From: Pseudomonadota bacterium
GTDB taxonomy: Bacteria; Pseudomonadota; Gammaproteobacteria; Burkholderiales; Rhodocyclaceae
DNA: 64,000 nt
Assembly: GCA_018241665.1 (NCBI GenBank)
Contig: JAFEDK010000026.1
Span: forward strand, 1 to 64,000
Direction of reading: 5' to 3'
In this document: one piece after another, positions 18,699-27,738 of the stretch
Layout of the letters: each line of letters opens with the position of its first letter
How positions within the stretch are numbered: the first letter of the stretch is position 1
Translations under genes and position numbers: made by a program
The notes under the pieces: model-generated
Seen by the model: the letters and a program-made list of their open reading frames with translations, nothing else
Told to the model about the DNA's origin: nothing
Databases searched by the model: none

Positions 18699-18903
18699 TA
18701 GCTGCATCGCAGCAAACAATCTGAATGCGCAGCTGCTGCCTAATCAGCAGCCCCATTGTTTTTCATTTGCTTACGCCTTTCTCACGATTCTTATCCGTCA
18801 TTACATAAATCACACCAAAGCTGGCAAAAAAACCAATTTACTTCCAACACTTATTGAACTGAATATGGATTTTCTTATTTCTTATAAGCACGCTTAGCAG
18901 GCG

Positions 18904-18918
18904 TGGCATAGCTATTGC
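18904..18918 (+). promoter_or_regulatory. Sigma-54 (-24/-12) promoter upstream of TonB receptor 2
   Basis: TGGCAT-N5-TTGC with exact spacing, preceded by an AT-rich stretch (18770-18895). The start would be near 18930, about 30 bases before the ATG at 18960, with AGAGG as ribosome site in between. Confidence 0.75.
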
Positions 18919-18959
18919 GGAATGTGTCCTCGAATATCTACAAGAGGAACAGTCCCGTC

Positions 18960-21776
18960 ATGACCAGCACCATCCAGGCTCGACCGCGCCCCGCCGCCCG
19001 TCGCAACACCGCCGCCCGCTTCCGCCTGTCCCCGGTCGCCGCCGCCATCGCCGCCGTCTCGGTCCTCGCCAGCGGCGCCGTGCACGCCCAGGAAAAATCC
19101 AGCGCCGAGCTGCAATCCGAAATCGCCCGCCTCAAGCAGGCCCTCGAAAAGGCCCAGCAGGAACTGCAGAAAAAAGACGGCGCCAGCGCGCCTGCCGCGT
19201 CGGCTCCCGTGACCGCCGAACCCGCTGCAGCCCCCGTCAAGGACGAACCGGTCGCCCTCGACTCGGTGGTGATCCGCTCTCGTAACCGTATCGAACGCCT
19301 GCAAGACGTGCCGCTGTCCGTCGCCGTCGTCACCGGCCGCGAACTCGACCGCACCGGCGCCGACGACATCAAGGCGATCACCCAGCGCCTCGGCAACATT
19401 TCGTGGAACCAGGGCAACCAACGCACCTCCAGCCTGTCCATCCGCGGCATCGGCAAGCAAGGCCAGACCGAAGCCCAGGATCCCAGCGTCGGCGTGATCG
19501 TCGATGGGGTGAACTACGCCTACAACGCGCTGACCTCCAGCTTCACCTACCACGACATCGAAGCGGTCGAAGTCACCCGCGGCCCCCAGGGCACCCTGCT
19601 CGGCAAGAACACCAGCCTCGGGGTGGTCAACATCACCACCCGCAAGCCCTCCTTCACCCCCAGCGCCGACTACTCCATCACCCTCGGCCAAAACGACCGG
19701 GTAACCGGCAAGTTCGCCGGCGGCGGCCCGCTCATCGACGACCTGCTGGCATGGCGCGGCTCCTTCGTGGTGGACAAGGGCGAAGGCGACATCCGCAACC
19801 TGGACAACAAGGACATCACCTACCAGAACATCGACCGCGTCTCCGGCCGCGTCCAGTTCCTGCTGACCCCCACCCAGGACTTCAACGCCCGCCTCGCCGT
19901 CGAGCTGCAACCCCGTGCCGGTGAAACCACCAACGGCCGGACCATCAACACGCCGACCCCGACGCTCTATTCCAATGGCGCCGTCAACACCCTCGGCACC
20001 GACGCCTCCACCCGCCTGGCCCGCTCCTGGTTCAAGCAACAAAGTACCTACAACTACGCCAACGACTACCTCTATGGCGGTGGCCACCGGGCGGTCAACA
20101 ACGACACCGTGCGCCCCCTCGTCACCGGCAGCCACGGCGCCTCGCTGGAGCTGAACTGGAACGTCGCCAACCATACCCTGACCTCCATCACCGCCTACAA
20201 GGACTACCACTTCAACGCGGTGAACGACGACGGCACGCCCTTCGACATCTACCGCAATGCCGGTGGCTTCTGGAACGACTACAAGCAGCGCACCCAGGAA
20301 CTGCGGATCAGCTCCAAGACCGGTGGCTTCGTGGATTACCAGGCAGGCCTGTACTACATCAACGTCGCCAACAGCTCGGAATACCAGCGCGAATGGGGTA
20401 ACGACGCCGGCGCGTGGTTTGCCAGCACCGCCCAGTACAACCGCCTGAACACCAGCGCCGCCGGCCAGCTGCTGATGCAGAACTCGCTGGACCGTGTGGT
20501 GATGGCCTACAACTCCCCCACCGGCCTGCAGAACATCAAGAACACCAGTTCGGCGATCTTCGCCCAGGCCAACTGGCACCTGAGCGAGCCGCTGACCCTC
20601 ACCACCGGCCTGCGCTTGACCCGCGAGGACCGCAGCAACACCGGCTCCAGCTTCATCCGCGACTACGGCAACGGCGCCGAACTCAACCCGGTCGCCGTCA
20701 ATGGCGTGCAGCTGGGCGGCTTCGCCTCCAGCAGCGCCGGCGTCCTGGCTGCCGGCAACTCCGCGGCCCAGCTCGCGGTGGCCGACAAGGTCGCCAACAA
20801 GTACTTCGGCGTTGCGGTCAATCCGAACAACCCGGGTGCCGCCTACAACAGCCTGACCGCCGAACAAAAACGCCAGGTGGCCGACGCCAAGGCGATCCGC
20901 GCAACCCAGGTGGGCGTGCTGTTCAATCAGACCCAGGCTGCGTCCTACCGCGACACCCAGCCGGCCTTCGTGGTCAGCCCGTCCTACAAGGTCAACCCGA
21001 ACCTGACCACCTACTTCTCCTGGCAGTACGGTGAAAAGGCCGGCATCTCCCAGCTGACCAACGGTGTCTCCAATCTGGTCAAGGCTGAGAAGACCAACTC
21101 CTTCGAACTGGGCCTCAAGTCCACCTTGCTCGACAAGACGCTGGTCTTCAACACCGCGCTGTACTTCATGAACATCCGCGACTACCAGCAGTCGGTGCGC
21201 GTGCTCGACCAATACACTACCAGCCTAAACAACGACGGCACCAACTACTACACCTCCGCCACCGGCAACGTGCCGAAGGTGCAGGCCAAGGGCATCGAAG
21301 TCGACGGCGTGTATGCCGGCATCCGCAATGTGACGCTGCGCTTCTCCGGCGCCTACAACGACGCCCGCTACAAGGACTTCACCAACGCGGCCCTGCCCAA
21401 CGAGGAGAACTACCCCGGCGCCCCCGCCTACAAGGACCTGAGCGGCCAGACCCTGCCCGGCGCCTCCAAGTGGAACTTCAACATCGGCGCCGACTATCGC
21501 CGTCCGGTGTTCGGCGACAAGGAATTCCACGCCAGCTTCAACACGGTCTATTACAGCCGCGCCAACTCGGACAACTCCCTGTCCAGCTACTCGTGGATTC
21601 CTGACTACAGCATCACTGACCTGGCCATCGGCATCGGCCGTGCCGACAAGTCCTACGACGTGAGCCTGCTGGTCAAGAACGCCTTCGGCGACAGCACCCC
21701 GCTGTCCGCCACCTGGAACAGCTACACCCCGGCCCTGCCGCGCTGGGTCGGCGTGATGTTCACCGGCAAGCTGTAA
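18960..21776 (+). CDS. TonB-dependent outer-membrane receptor with N-terminal coiled coil (2)
   Basis: 938 residues. Basic N-terminus and signal peptide ending VHAQ (about 44), then a heptad segment (about 47-72, ELQSEIARLKQALEKAQQEL), an Ala/Pro linker, the plug (DSVVIRSRNRIERLQDVPLS, SIRGIGKQGQTEAQDPSVG, EVTRGPQGTLLGKNTSLG) and the barrel ending PRWVGVMFTGKL. It is homologous to receptor 1 along its whole length, including the coiled coil. The ATG at 18960 is used because AAGAGGAAC lies just upstream; a TTG in frame further up is inside the promoter. Probably takes up a related ligand. Confidence 0.93.
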   Translation: MTSTIQARPRPAARRNTAARFRLSPVAAAIAAVSVLASGAVHAQEKSSAELQSEIARLKQALEKAQQELQKKDGASAPAASAPVTAEPAAAPVKDEPVALDSVVIRSRNRIERLQDVPLSVAVVTGRELDRTGADDIKAITQRLGNISWNQGNQRTSSLSIRGIGKQGQTEAQDPSVGVIVDGVNYAYNALTSSFTYHDIEAVEVTRGPQGTLLGKNTSLGVVNITTRKPSFTPSADYSITLGQNDRVTGKFAGGGPLIDDLLAWRGSFVVDKGEGDIRNLDNKDITYQNIDRVSGRVQFLLTPTQDFNARLAVELQPRAGETTNGRTINTPTPTLYSNGAVNTLGTDASTRLARSWFKQQSTYNYANDYLYGGGHRAVNNDTVRPLVTGSHGASLELNWNVANHTLTSITAYKDYHFNAVNDDGTPFDIYRNAGGFWNDYKQRTQELRISSKTGGFVDYQAGLYYINVANSSEYQREWGNDAGAWFASTAQYNRLNTSAAGQLLMQNSLDRVVMAYNSPTGLQNIKNTSSAIFAQANWHLSEPLTLTTGLRLTREDRSNTGSSFIRDYGNGAELNPVAVNGVQLGGFASSSAGVLAAGNSAAQLAVADKVANKYFGVAVNPNNPGAAYNSLTAEQKRQVADAKAIRATQVGVLFNQTQAASYRDTQPAFVVSPSYKVNPNLTTYFSWQYGEKAGISQLTNGVSNLVKAEKTNSFELGLKSTLLDKTLVFNTALYFMNIRDYQQSVRVLDQYTTSLNNDGTNYYTSATGNVPKVQAKGIEVDGVYAGIRNVTLRFSGAYNDARYKDFTNAALPNEENYPGAPAYKDLSGQTLPGASKWNFNIGADYRRPVFGDKEFHASFNTVYYSRANSDNSLSSYSWIPDYSITDLAIGIGRADKSYDVSLLVKNAFGDSTPLSATWNSYTPALPRWVGVMFTGKL

Positions 21777-21805
21777 GCAAGAACCTCCTCGTCATCTCGA
21801 GATTT

Positions 21806-21835
21806 CCCCCGGGGTCCCCCCGGGGGTTCTTTTTC
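21806..21835 (+). terminator. Rho-independent terminator after TonB receptor 2
   Basis: A nine-pair GC stem (21806-21814 with 21818-21826, three-base loop) is followed at once by TTCTTTTT. It lies 30 bases after the receptor stop codon and separates the receptor from the PepSY operon, which has its own promoter. Confidence 0.85.
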
Positions 21836-21941
21836 ATTACGAGTGCTTTGAATTCAGCAGCGCCATGCGCCGATTCCAGCAGCCCTTCCGCTGCTGAACT
21901 CCAAGCCCTTGATAACAAAGACCCCTTTGACACAAAGGGAA

Positions 21942-21956
21942 TGGCATCAAGATTGC
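21942..21956 (+). promoter_or_regulatory. Sigma-54 (-24/-12) promoter upstream of the PepSY operon
   Basis: TGGCAT-N5-TTGC with exact spacing. Predicted start near 21968, about 70 bases before the GTG start at 22039. This is the third such site in a row and uses the same TGGCAT form as receptor 2. Confidence 0.72.
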
Positions 21957-22038
21957 CTATTTACTGGGATCGCCACTCCGGCGTCATTCCGGAACTCCGT
22001 TTCCGGCCCCTGTCGTCCGTCACAAGAAAGGCATCCTG

Positions 22039-23619
22039 GTGAAACGTCTCCTGTATCAGATCCACCGCTGGGCCGGCATCGGCCTGGCCTTGTTCATGTT
22101 CATCTGGTTCCTGTCGGGGCTGGTCATCATGTATGCCGGCCCGTCTGCGCTGGGCAAGGCCGAACAGCTGGCCCACCGCGAGCTGCTGGCACCCGAGTTC
22201 GGCTGGCTGAGCCTCGGCGAGGCATGGACGCGCAGCGCCGCCGAGCGCCCCCAGGGCAAGGCCGTCGTCACCGACGCCCGCCTGGTCCGCCAGGCCGGCC
22301 AGCCCCTGTGGCTGGTGGAAGACAGCCGCGGCGGACGTTTCGCCCTGTCCGCCACGGATGGGCGCGTGCACGAGACCTCCGCCGACGAAGCCACCCGCAT
22401 CGCCGCCCAGTGGCTGGCCGCCGACAGCGAGCCCGTCGCAGCAACGCCGACCTACCTCGACACCGGCATCCAGGACAGCGCCGTGCGCAACCACGAAGCG
22501 CTGCGCCCCTTCCACCGCTTCGCCGTCGGCGACAGCGGGCGCGAACTGCTGATCTCCGCCCGCACTGGCGAAGTGGTGCGCGACTCCACCCGCGTCGACC
22601 GCGCGCTGTACTGGACCGGCAACTGGATCCACCTGCTGCGCCCCCTCGAAACCGCCGGCCTCAGCGCCGACACCCGCCGCACGGTGCTGGCCTGGCTCGG
22701 CTTCATCGCCTTCGCCGCCTGCCTCACCGGCCTCATCATCGGCTGGCAGCGCTGGCGGCCGGGCTGGGGCGGTCGCCCCACCTACAAGGAAGGCCGCACC
22801 CAGCCTTACCGGGAATTCTGGTTCAAGTACCACTTCTGGGCCGGCCTGCTCGGCGGCAGCGCCGCGCTGCTGTGGGCCCTCAGCGGCTACCTGAGCAACA
22901 ACCCCTTCCAGCTGTTCTCCCCGGCCGCCGCCAACAAGGAAGAGCTGGCCCGCTACCAGGGCACCGAAGTTCCGGCCGCGATGCGCGACTGGCGCCCGTC
23001 CGCCTTCGTCACCGCCGACGAGAGCCGCCGCGTCGTCGAACTGGCCTGGCGCCGTCTCGGCGACCAGGCCGTGCTGGTCGCCCAGGCCGCCGACGGCAGC
23101 CGCACGCCTCACAACGTGGACGCCAGCGTAAGCCGCTTCGACGCTGCCGCGCTGGCCCAGGCCGCCGAGCGCCTGGCCCCCGGCAGCAGGGTCGCCGCCC
23201 AGACCAGCCTCGACGCCTACGACAGCTACTACTACCCGCGCCATCACCAGGGCGCCGTCGAGCGCCCACTGCCGGTGGTCCGCGTAGACCTGGACGACAA
23301 GGCCTCCACGCGGCTCTACATCGACCCGCAGGACGGCCGCCTGCTGCTGCGCCAGGACGACAGCCGCCGCGTCTATCGCTGGCTGTACTCCGCGCTGCAC
23401 CACTGGGACTTCGGCGTGCTCTACCAACGCCCCGTGTGGGATGCCTGGATGCTGGTGTGGGTGCTGCTCGGCGTGGTGCTCGGCGCCAGCAGCCTGGTGA
23501 TCGGCTGGAAACGCCTGCGCCGTACCTTCCAGACCGACAAGCCGAAACCCAAGGCCAAGCCTGGCAAGCCCCAGGCCGCCGGCCAGCCGCGCCTGGCCAC
23601 CGACAGCCCGGCGAGCTGA
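22039..23619 (+). CDS. PepSY-associated transmembrane protein (PiuB-like)
   Basis: 526 residues with a GTG start. Four membrane segments are visible: about 11-33 (LALFMFIWFLSGLVIMYAG), about 215-235, about 265-285 and near 470-490. Periplasmic PepSY-type loops lie between them. Histidines sit at the membrane borders (YQIHRWAGI, YHFWAGLLGG, HHWDFGVLY), as in proteins of this family proposed to reduce ferric chelates with membrane haem. Family members often lie beside TonB-dependent receptors, as here, so an inner-membrane role in handling imported metal or chelate is likely but inferred. Confidence 0.87.
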   Translation: MKRLLYQIHRWAGIGLALFMFIWFLSGLVIMYAGPSALGKAEQLAHRELLAPEFGWLSLGEAWTRSAAERPQGKAVVTDARLVRQAGQPLWLVEDSRGGRFALSATDGRVHETSADEATRIAAQWLAADSEPVAATPTYLDTGIQDSAVRNHEALRPFHRFAVGDSGRELLISARTGEVVRDSTRVDRALYWTGNWIHLLRPLETAGLSADTRRTVLAWLGFIAFAACLTGLIIGWQRWRPGWGGRPTYKEGRTQPYREFWFKYHFWAGLLGGSAALLWALSGYLSNNPFQLFSPAAANKEELARYQGTEVPAAMRDWRPSAFVTADESRRVVELAWRRLGDQAVLVAQAADGSRTPHNVDASVSRFDAAALAQAAERLAPGSRVAAQTSLDAYDSYYYPRHHQGAVERPLPVVRVDLDDKASTRLYIDPQDGRLLLRQDDSRRVYRWLYSALHHWDFGVLYQRPVWDAWMLVWVLLGVVLGASSLVIGWKRLRRTFQTDKPKPKAKPGKPQAAGQPRLATDSPAS

Positions 23620-23655
23620 ACCCCGTTTTTTTACAACCACTCCAGGAAACACCGC

Positions 23656-24342
23656 ATGAAGCGCACCCCCCTCATCGCCGCCGCCCTCGTCCTCGCCGCC
23701 GGTGCCGCCATCGCCCAGCAGGCCGCCGAGGCCCCCAAGCTGCCCCTCGGCTTCTTCGTCACCAGCGTCGGCGTCGGCAAGGGCGCCGACCTGGGCGGCC
23801 TGGCCGGCGCCGATGCCCACTGCCAGAAACTGGCCGCCGCCGTCGGCGCCGGCAACCGGACCTGGCACGCCTACCTGAGCACCCAGGCCGCCAACGGCCA
23901 GCCGGCCGTCAACGCCCGCGACCGCATCGGCAAGGGCCCGTGGGCCAACGCCAAGAACGCCATCGTCGCCAACGACGTGGCCCACCTGCACGGCGACACC
24001 GTCGAGCTGGGCCAGCTCGGCAGCAACCTGCACCGCACCACCGCGCTGACCGAAAAGGGCGAGCCGATCAAGGGCGTCGGCGAAACCCCGAACCAGCACG
24101 ACATCATCACCGGCTCCAAGCCCGACGGCCGCGCCTACGCCGACGCCGCCGACCACACCTGCAAGAACTACACGAGCAGCGGCGAAGGCAGCGTGCAGCT
24201 GGGCCACTCCGACCGCACCAACCGCGGCGCCACCGGCGGCAACGTGTCGTGGAACTCCACCCACGGCAGCCGCGGCTGCAGCCAGGATGCCCTGATCGCC
24301 ACCGGCGGCGCAGGCTACTTCTACTGCTTCGCCACCAACTGA
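23656..24342 (+). CDS. Secreted lectin/endostatin-like domain protein
   Basis: 228 residues with a signal peptide (about 1-20, ending AIA). The mature part has FFVTSVGVGKGADLGGLAGADAHCQ near the start, W.AYLS, and a C-terminal cysteine-containing segment ending GAGYFYCFATN. That pattern recalls bacterial proteins of the C-type-lectin/endostatin fold, judged from memory. Cysteines near DAHCQKL, DHTCKNY, RGCSQD and YFYCF could form two disulfides, which fits the thiol-redox genes that follow. Exported; ligand unknown. Confidence 0.78.
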   Translation: MKRTPLIAAALVLAAGAAIAQQAAEAPKLPLGFFVTSVGVGKGADLGGLAGADAHCQKLAAAVGAGNRTWHAYLSTQAANGQPAVNARDRIGKGPWANAKNAIVANDVAHLHGDTVELGQLGSNLHRTTALTEKGEPIKGVGETPNQHDIITGSKPDGRAYADAADHTCKNYTSSGEGSVQLGHSDRTNRGATGGNVSWNSTHGSRGCSQDALIATGGAGYFYCFATN

Positions 24343-24395
24343 TCCACCCCGCCCCGGCCTGGCCGGGGCCTCTGCGCGGGGCCCGGCCCCGCCCG

Positions 24396-26573
24396 ATGAC
24401 CGCCATGCCTACCTTCTCCTCCGCACGCATTGCCTCCGGCCTGGCCGTGCTGGCCTTGAGCCTGGCCGCAGACACCGGCTTCGCCGCGTCGTCCCGTGCC
24501 AGTACGCCGCAGGTCGAGGCCGAACTCGTCGCCTCCGCCGCCGCCATCCGCCCCGGCGACGAGATCCAGCTCGGCGTGCGCCAGAAGATCATTCCCCACT
24601 GGCACACCTACTGGGTCAATCCCGGCGACTCCGGCCTCGCCACGCAGATCGCATGGACGCTGCCCGACGGCGCCCGCGCCGGCGACATCCAGTGGCCAAC
24701 GCCCGGCCGCTTCAAGCTCGGCCCGGTGGTCAACTACGGTTACGAAAACGAAGTCACCCTGCTCACCACCGTCACGGCGCCGGCCACGCTGCCGGCCGGC
24801 GGACGCTTCCCGGTGAAGGCCACGGTGGACTGGCTGGTCTGCCAGGAAACCTGCATCCCGCAGCAGGTCGAGCTGGAACTGACGCTGCCCGTGCAGGCCG
24901 CGGGCAGCAGCGTCGGCCCCGGCAGCCCGCTGATCGAACAGGCCCGCACCCGCCTCCCCGTCACCAGCCCATGGCCCGTCGACGCCCGCGTGGGCAAGGA
25001 CGCGCTGACGCTGCGCATCGCCGATGCGCGGCTGGCAACCAAGCCGCCCGGCGAGCTGTGGTTCTACGCCGAGCAATGGGGCAAGACGGCCCATGACGCG
25101 CCGCAGCCGGTCACCGTCGTCGGCGACAGCCTGGAGATCCGCATCAAGCCCGGCGACGAGCCACCCAAGGACGGCGAAACCCTCGCCGGCGTGCTGAGCG
25201 TCCGCGACGATGACGGCCAGACCCGCGGCTATCGCATCGCCGCCCCGGTGTCCGCTACCGCCGGCGCCATCGCCGGGGCGCCGCCAACCGGCGAGAACGC
25301 CGACCTCTCCGTCGGCATGGCCGTGCTGCTGGCCCTCGCCGGCGGGCTGGTCCTCAACCTGATGCCCTGCGTCTTCCCGGTGCTGTCGATCAAGGCCTTG
25401 TCGCTGCTGCGCCACGCCGGCCACGACCGCCGACTGGTGCGCCTGCAGGGCCTCGCCTACACCGCCGGCGTGCTGGCCAGTTTCGCCGCCCTCGGCGCCG
25501 TGCTGATCGCCCTCAAAGCCGGCGGCGCCCAGGTCGGCTGGGGCTTCCAGTTCCAGTCACCGCCCTTCGTGCTGGCGGTGGCCTACCTGATGTTCGCGGT
25601 CGGCCTCAGCCTGTCCGGCGTGTTCACGCTGGGCGCCTCGGCGGCCGGCGTCGGCGCCTCGCTGGCCGACAAGCCGGGCTACGCCGGCAGCTTCTTCACC
25701 GGCGTGCTGGCCACGGTGGTCGCCACGCCGTGCACCGCCCCCTTCATGGGCGCCGCCCTCGGCTTTGCGCTGGGCCAGCCGGCGCTGGTGCTGCTGGCGG
25801 TGTTCCTCAGCCTCGGCCTGGGCCTCGCCCTGCCCTACCTGCTGCTGTGCTTCTGGCCGGCGCTGCAGCGCGCGCTGCCGCGCCCCGGCGTGTGGATGGA
25901 ACGGGTCAAGCAGGCGCTGGCCTTCCCGATGTATGGCGCCGCCGTGTGGCTGGTGTGGGTGCTGGCCCAGCAGGCCGGCCCCAACGCCATCGCCATCGCG
26001 CTGGGCGGCATGCTGGCCATCGCCTTCGCCGCGTGGCTCTACGACAGCAGCCGCAACGCCCACGTGTTCACCCGCCACGGCAGCACCGGCCTGGCCGTAC
26101 TGACGCTGCTCACCGCGCTGGCCGGCGGTTATGCCGGCGTGCAGTCCAGCGCCGCCAATGCCGCTGCCCCAGCCACGGTCGGCACCGCCAAGCACGCCTG
26201 GGAGCCCTACAGCAAGGCCCGCTTCGACGAACTGCGCGCCGCCGGCAAGCCGGTGTTCGTCAATTTCACCGCCGCCTGGTGCATCACCTGCCTGGCCAAC
26301 GAGAAGGTCGCCCTCAGCGACACCGGCGTGACCGATGCCTTCCGCCAGGCCGGCATCACCTACCTGAAGGGCGACTGGACCAACCAGGACCCGCAGATCT
26401 CCACGCACCTGGCCGAGTTCGGGCGCAGCGGCGTGCCGCTGTACCTGCTCTACCCGGCCGGCGCCGGCAGCGCACCGCAGGTGCTGCCCCAGCTGCTCAC
26501 CCCCGCCACGGTCCTGTCCGCCATCGCCGCGGCCGGGCCGGCCACCGCTTCCCCCAAACTCGCCAAGGAGTAA
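24396..26573 (+). CDS. Thiol:disulfide interchange protein, DsbD/ScsB-like
   Basis: About 725 residues. N-terminal signal peptide, then a periplasmic immunoglobulin-like domain with CQETCIPQ, a membrane domain of about eight helices with the paired cysteine motifs MPCVFPVLS and ATPCTAPFMG, and a C-terminal thioredoxin domain with AAWCITCLANE. This passes electrons from cytoplasmic thioredoxin to periplasmic partners. The N-terminal CxxxC domain resembles ScsB (copper-stress) rather than classical DsbD. A second ATG at 24405 is possible. The substrate may be the CPFV protein encoded five bases downstream, the lectin-like protein, or the peroxiredoxins. Confidence 0.9.
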   Translation: MTAMPTFSSARIASGLAVLALSLAADTGFAASSRASTPQVEAELVASAAAIRPGDEIQLGVRQKIIPHWHTYWVNPGDSGLATQIAWTLPDGARAGDIQWPTPGRFKLGPVVNYGYENEVTLLTTVTAPATLPAGGRFPVKATVDWLVCQETCIPQQVELELTLPVQAAGSSVGPGSPLIEQARTRLPVTSPWPVDARVGKDALTLRIADARLATKPPGELWFYAEQWGKTAHDAPQPVTVVGDSLEIRIKPGDEPPKDGETLAGVLSVRDDDGQTRGYRIAAPVSATAGAIAGAPPTGENADLSVGMAVLLALAGGLVLNLMPCVFPVLSIKALSLLRHAGHDRRLVRLQGLAYTAGVLASFAALGAVLIALKAGGAQVGWGFQFQSPPFVLAVAYLMFAVGLSLSGVFTLGASAAGVGASLADKPGYAGSFFTGVLATVVATPCTAPFMGAALGFALGQPALVLLAVFLSLGLGLALPYLLLCFWPALQRALPRPGVWMERVKQALAFPMYGAAVWLVWVLAQQAGPNAIAIALGGMLAIAFAAWLYDSSRNAHVFTRHGSTGLAVLTLLTALAGGYAGVQSSAANAAAPATVGTAKHAWEPYSKARFDELRAAGKPVFVNFTAAWCITCLANEKVALSDTGVTDAFRQAGITYLKGDWTNQDPQISTHLAEFGRSGVPLYLLYPAGAGSAPQVLPQLLTPATVLSAIAAAGPATASPKLAKE

Positions 26574-26578
26574 TCACG

Positions 26579-27220
26579 ATGCCCTTCGCCCTCGCCCGCA
26601 AGCTCTCCCGCCGCAGCCTGCTCAAGCTGGCCGTCGCCACCCTGCCGCTGGCCGCCGTCGGCAGCGCCCACGCCAATGCCGAGATCGGCCAGCCGGCCCC
26701 GGCCTTCACCGCCCAGGGCGCCGACGGCAAGCCGGTCAGCCTGGCCGCCTACAAGGGCAAGACGGTGGTGCTCGAATGGACCAACCACGAGTGCCCCTTC
26801 GTCGTGAAGCACTACGAGAGCGGCAACATCCCGCAACTGCAGAAGGACGCCACCGCCAAGGGCGTGGTGTGGCTGCAGGTGATCTCCTCGGCCCCCGGCA
26901 AACAGGGCCACGTGGAAGGCGCCTCGGCGATCAAGATCAACGGCTTCCGCAACGCCGCGCCGAGCGGCGTGGTGCTCGACCCGGACGGCAAGCTGGGCAA
27001 GCTCTACGGCGCCCAGACCACGCCGCACCTGTTCATCGTCGATCCGGCCGGCAAGCTGGTGTACAAGGGCGGCATCGACAGCATTCCGTCGGCCCGCAAG
27101 GACGACATCGCCAAGGCCGACAACTACGTGAAGCTGGCCCTCGCCGACCTCGGCGCCAACCGCCCGGTGGCCCACGCCAGCACCAAGCCCTACGGCTGCT
27201 CGGTGAAATACGCCGACTGA
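26579..27220 (+). CDS. Exported thioredoxin-fold (redoxin) protein with single active-site Cys
   Basis: 213 residues. The N-terminus SRRSLLKLAVATLPLAAVGSAHA is a Tat-like signal. The thioredoxin-like domain has WTNHECPFVVKHY, so Cys72 is present but the second cysteine of CxxC is replaced by Val; this form is typical of AhpC/TSA-type redoxins of this subfamily. TTPHLFIVD holds the cis-proline. A Cys near the C-terminus (YGCSVKY) could act as partner. Located five bases after the DsbD-like gene, so it is a probable electron acceptor of it. Confidence 0.87.
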   Translation: MPFALARKLSRRSLLKLAVATLPLAAVGSAHANAEIGQPAPAFTAQGADGKPVSLAAYKGKTVVLEWTNHECPFVVKHYESGNIPQLQKDATAKGVVWLQVISSAPGKQGHVEGASAIKINGFRNAAPSGVVLDPDGKLGKLYGAQTTPHLFIVDPAGKLVYKGGIDSIPSARKDDIAKADNYVKLALADLGANRPVAHASTKPYGCSVKYAD

Positions 27221-27236
27221 GCCACGCTCCAGCGAA

Positions 27237-27275
27237 AAAGGGGCGGGCCGCCGACCACACGGCGCCCGCCCCTTT
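27237..27275. terminator. Bidirectional hairpin terminator
   Basis: Twelve bases at 27237-27248 pair perfectly with 27264-27275. The stem is flanked by A's on the left and by TTTC on the right, so it can end the rightward PepSY operon and also transcripts from the leftward gene at 27325. Confidence 0.75.
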
Positions 27276-27324
27276 CGCATTCAATCCGTCATCCCGCCAC
27301 AGCGGGAATCAGATCGCGGAACGC

Positions 27325-27738
27325 TCAGTCCGCCCGCTCGCTGCGGCGCTCCAGATCCTGCTCGAAGGCCGCGATGATGGCCTCTTCCCGGCTATCGAAA
27401 AGCGGCCCTGGCAGGCCGGCGTAGCTGGCCAGCGTCGGCGCCTCGCTGTCCTCACTGGCGAAGTGGAACAGGAACTCCCCATCCGGCGTCGCATACACGC
27501 TGAACAAACGGTTGGCGTACACCACCGGCAGCTCGGCGCCCAGGCTGCCGATCTCCACGTCGTAGAGTTCGCAGGCCGCCTCCAGCGCCGCTTCGTAACT
27601 GTCTTCAAACGGGCTGTCCTGGTAGGTGTCGTCGTCGAGTTCCACGCCAGCCGCTTCGTACACATAGCCGCCCGCCTGGGGCACATGCCAGATCGCGAAG
27701 TCGATGTGTTGGAAAACCTTGCTCACCTGCTTGGCCAT
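27325..27738 (-). CDS. Conserved hypothetical acidic cytoplasmic protein
   Basis: 137 residues, no signal peptide or membrane segment, strongly acidic (many Asp/Glu). A motif-like stretch reads DDTYQDSPFEDSYEAALEAACELYDVEIGSLGAELPVVYANRLFSVYATPDGE, suggesting an alpha/beta fold. I do not recognise the family. ATG at 27738 (MAKQ) fits the start; ATG at 27750 is an alternative. It stands alone between the PepSY operon and a divergent His-rich protein gene. Confidence 0.72.
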   Translation of the reverse strand: MAKQVSKVFQHIDFAIWHVPQAGGYVYEAAGVELDDDTYQDSPFEDSYEAALEAACELYDVEIGSLGAELPVVYANRLFSVYATPDGEFLFHFASEDSEAPTLASYAGLPGPLFDSREEAIIAAFEQDLERRSERAD

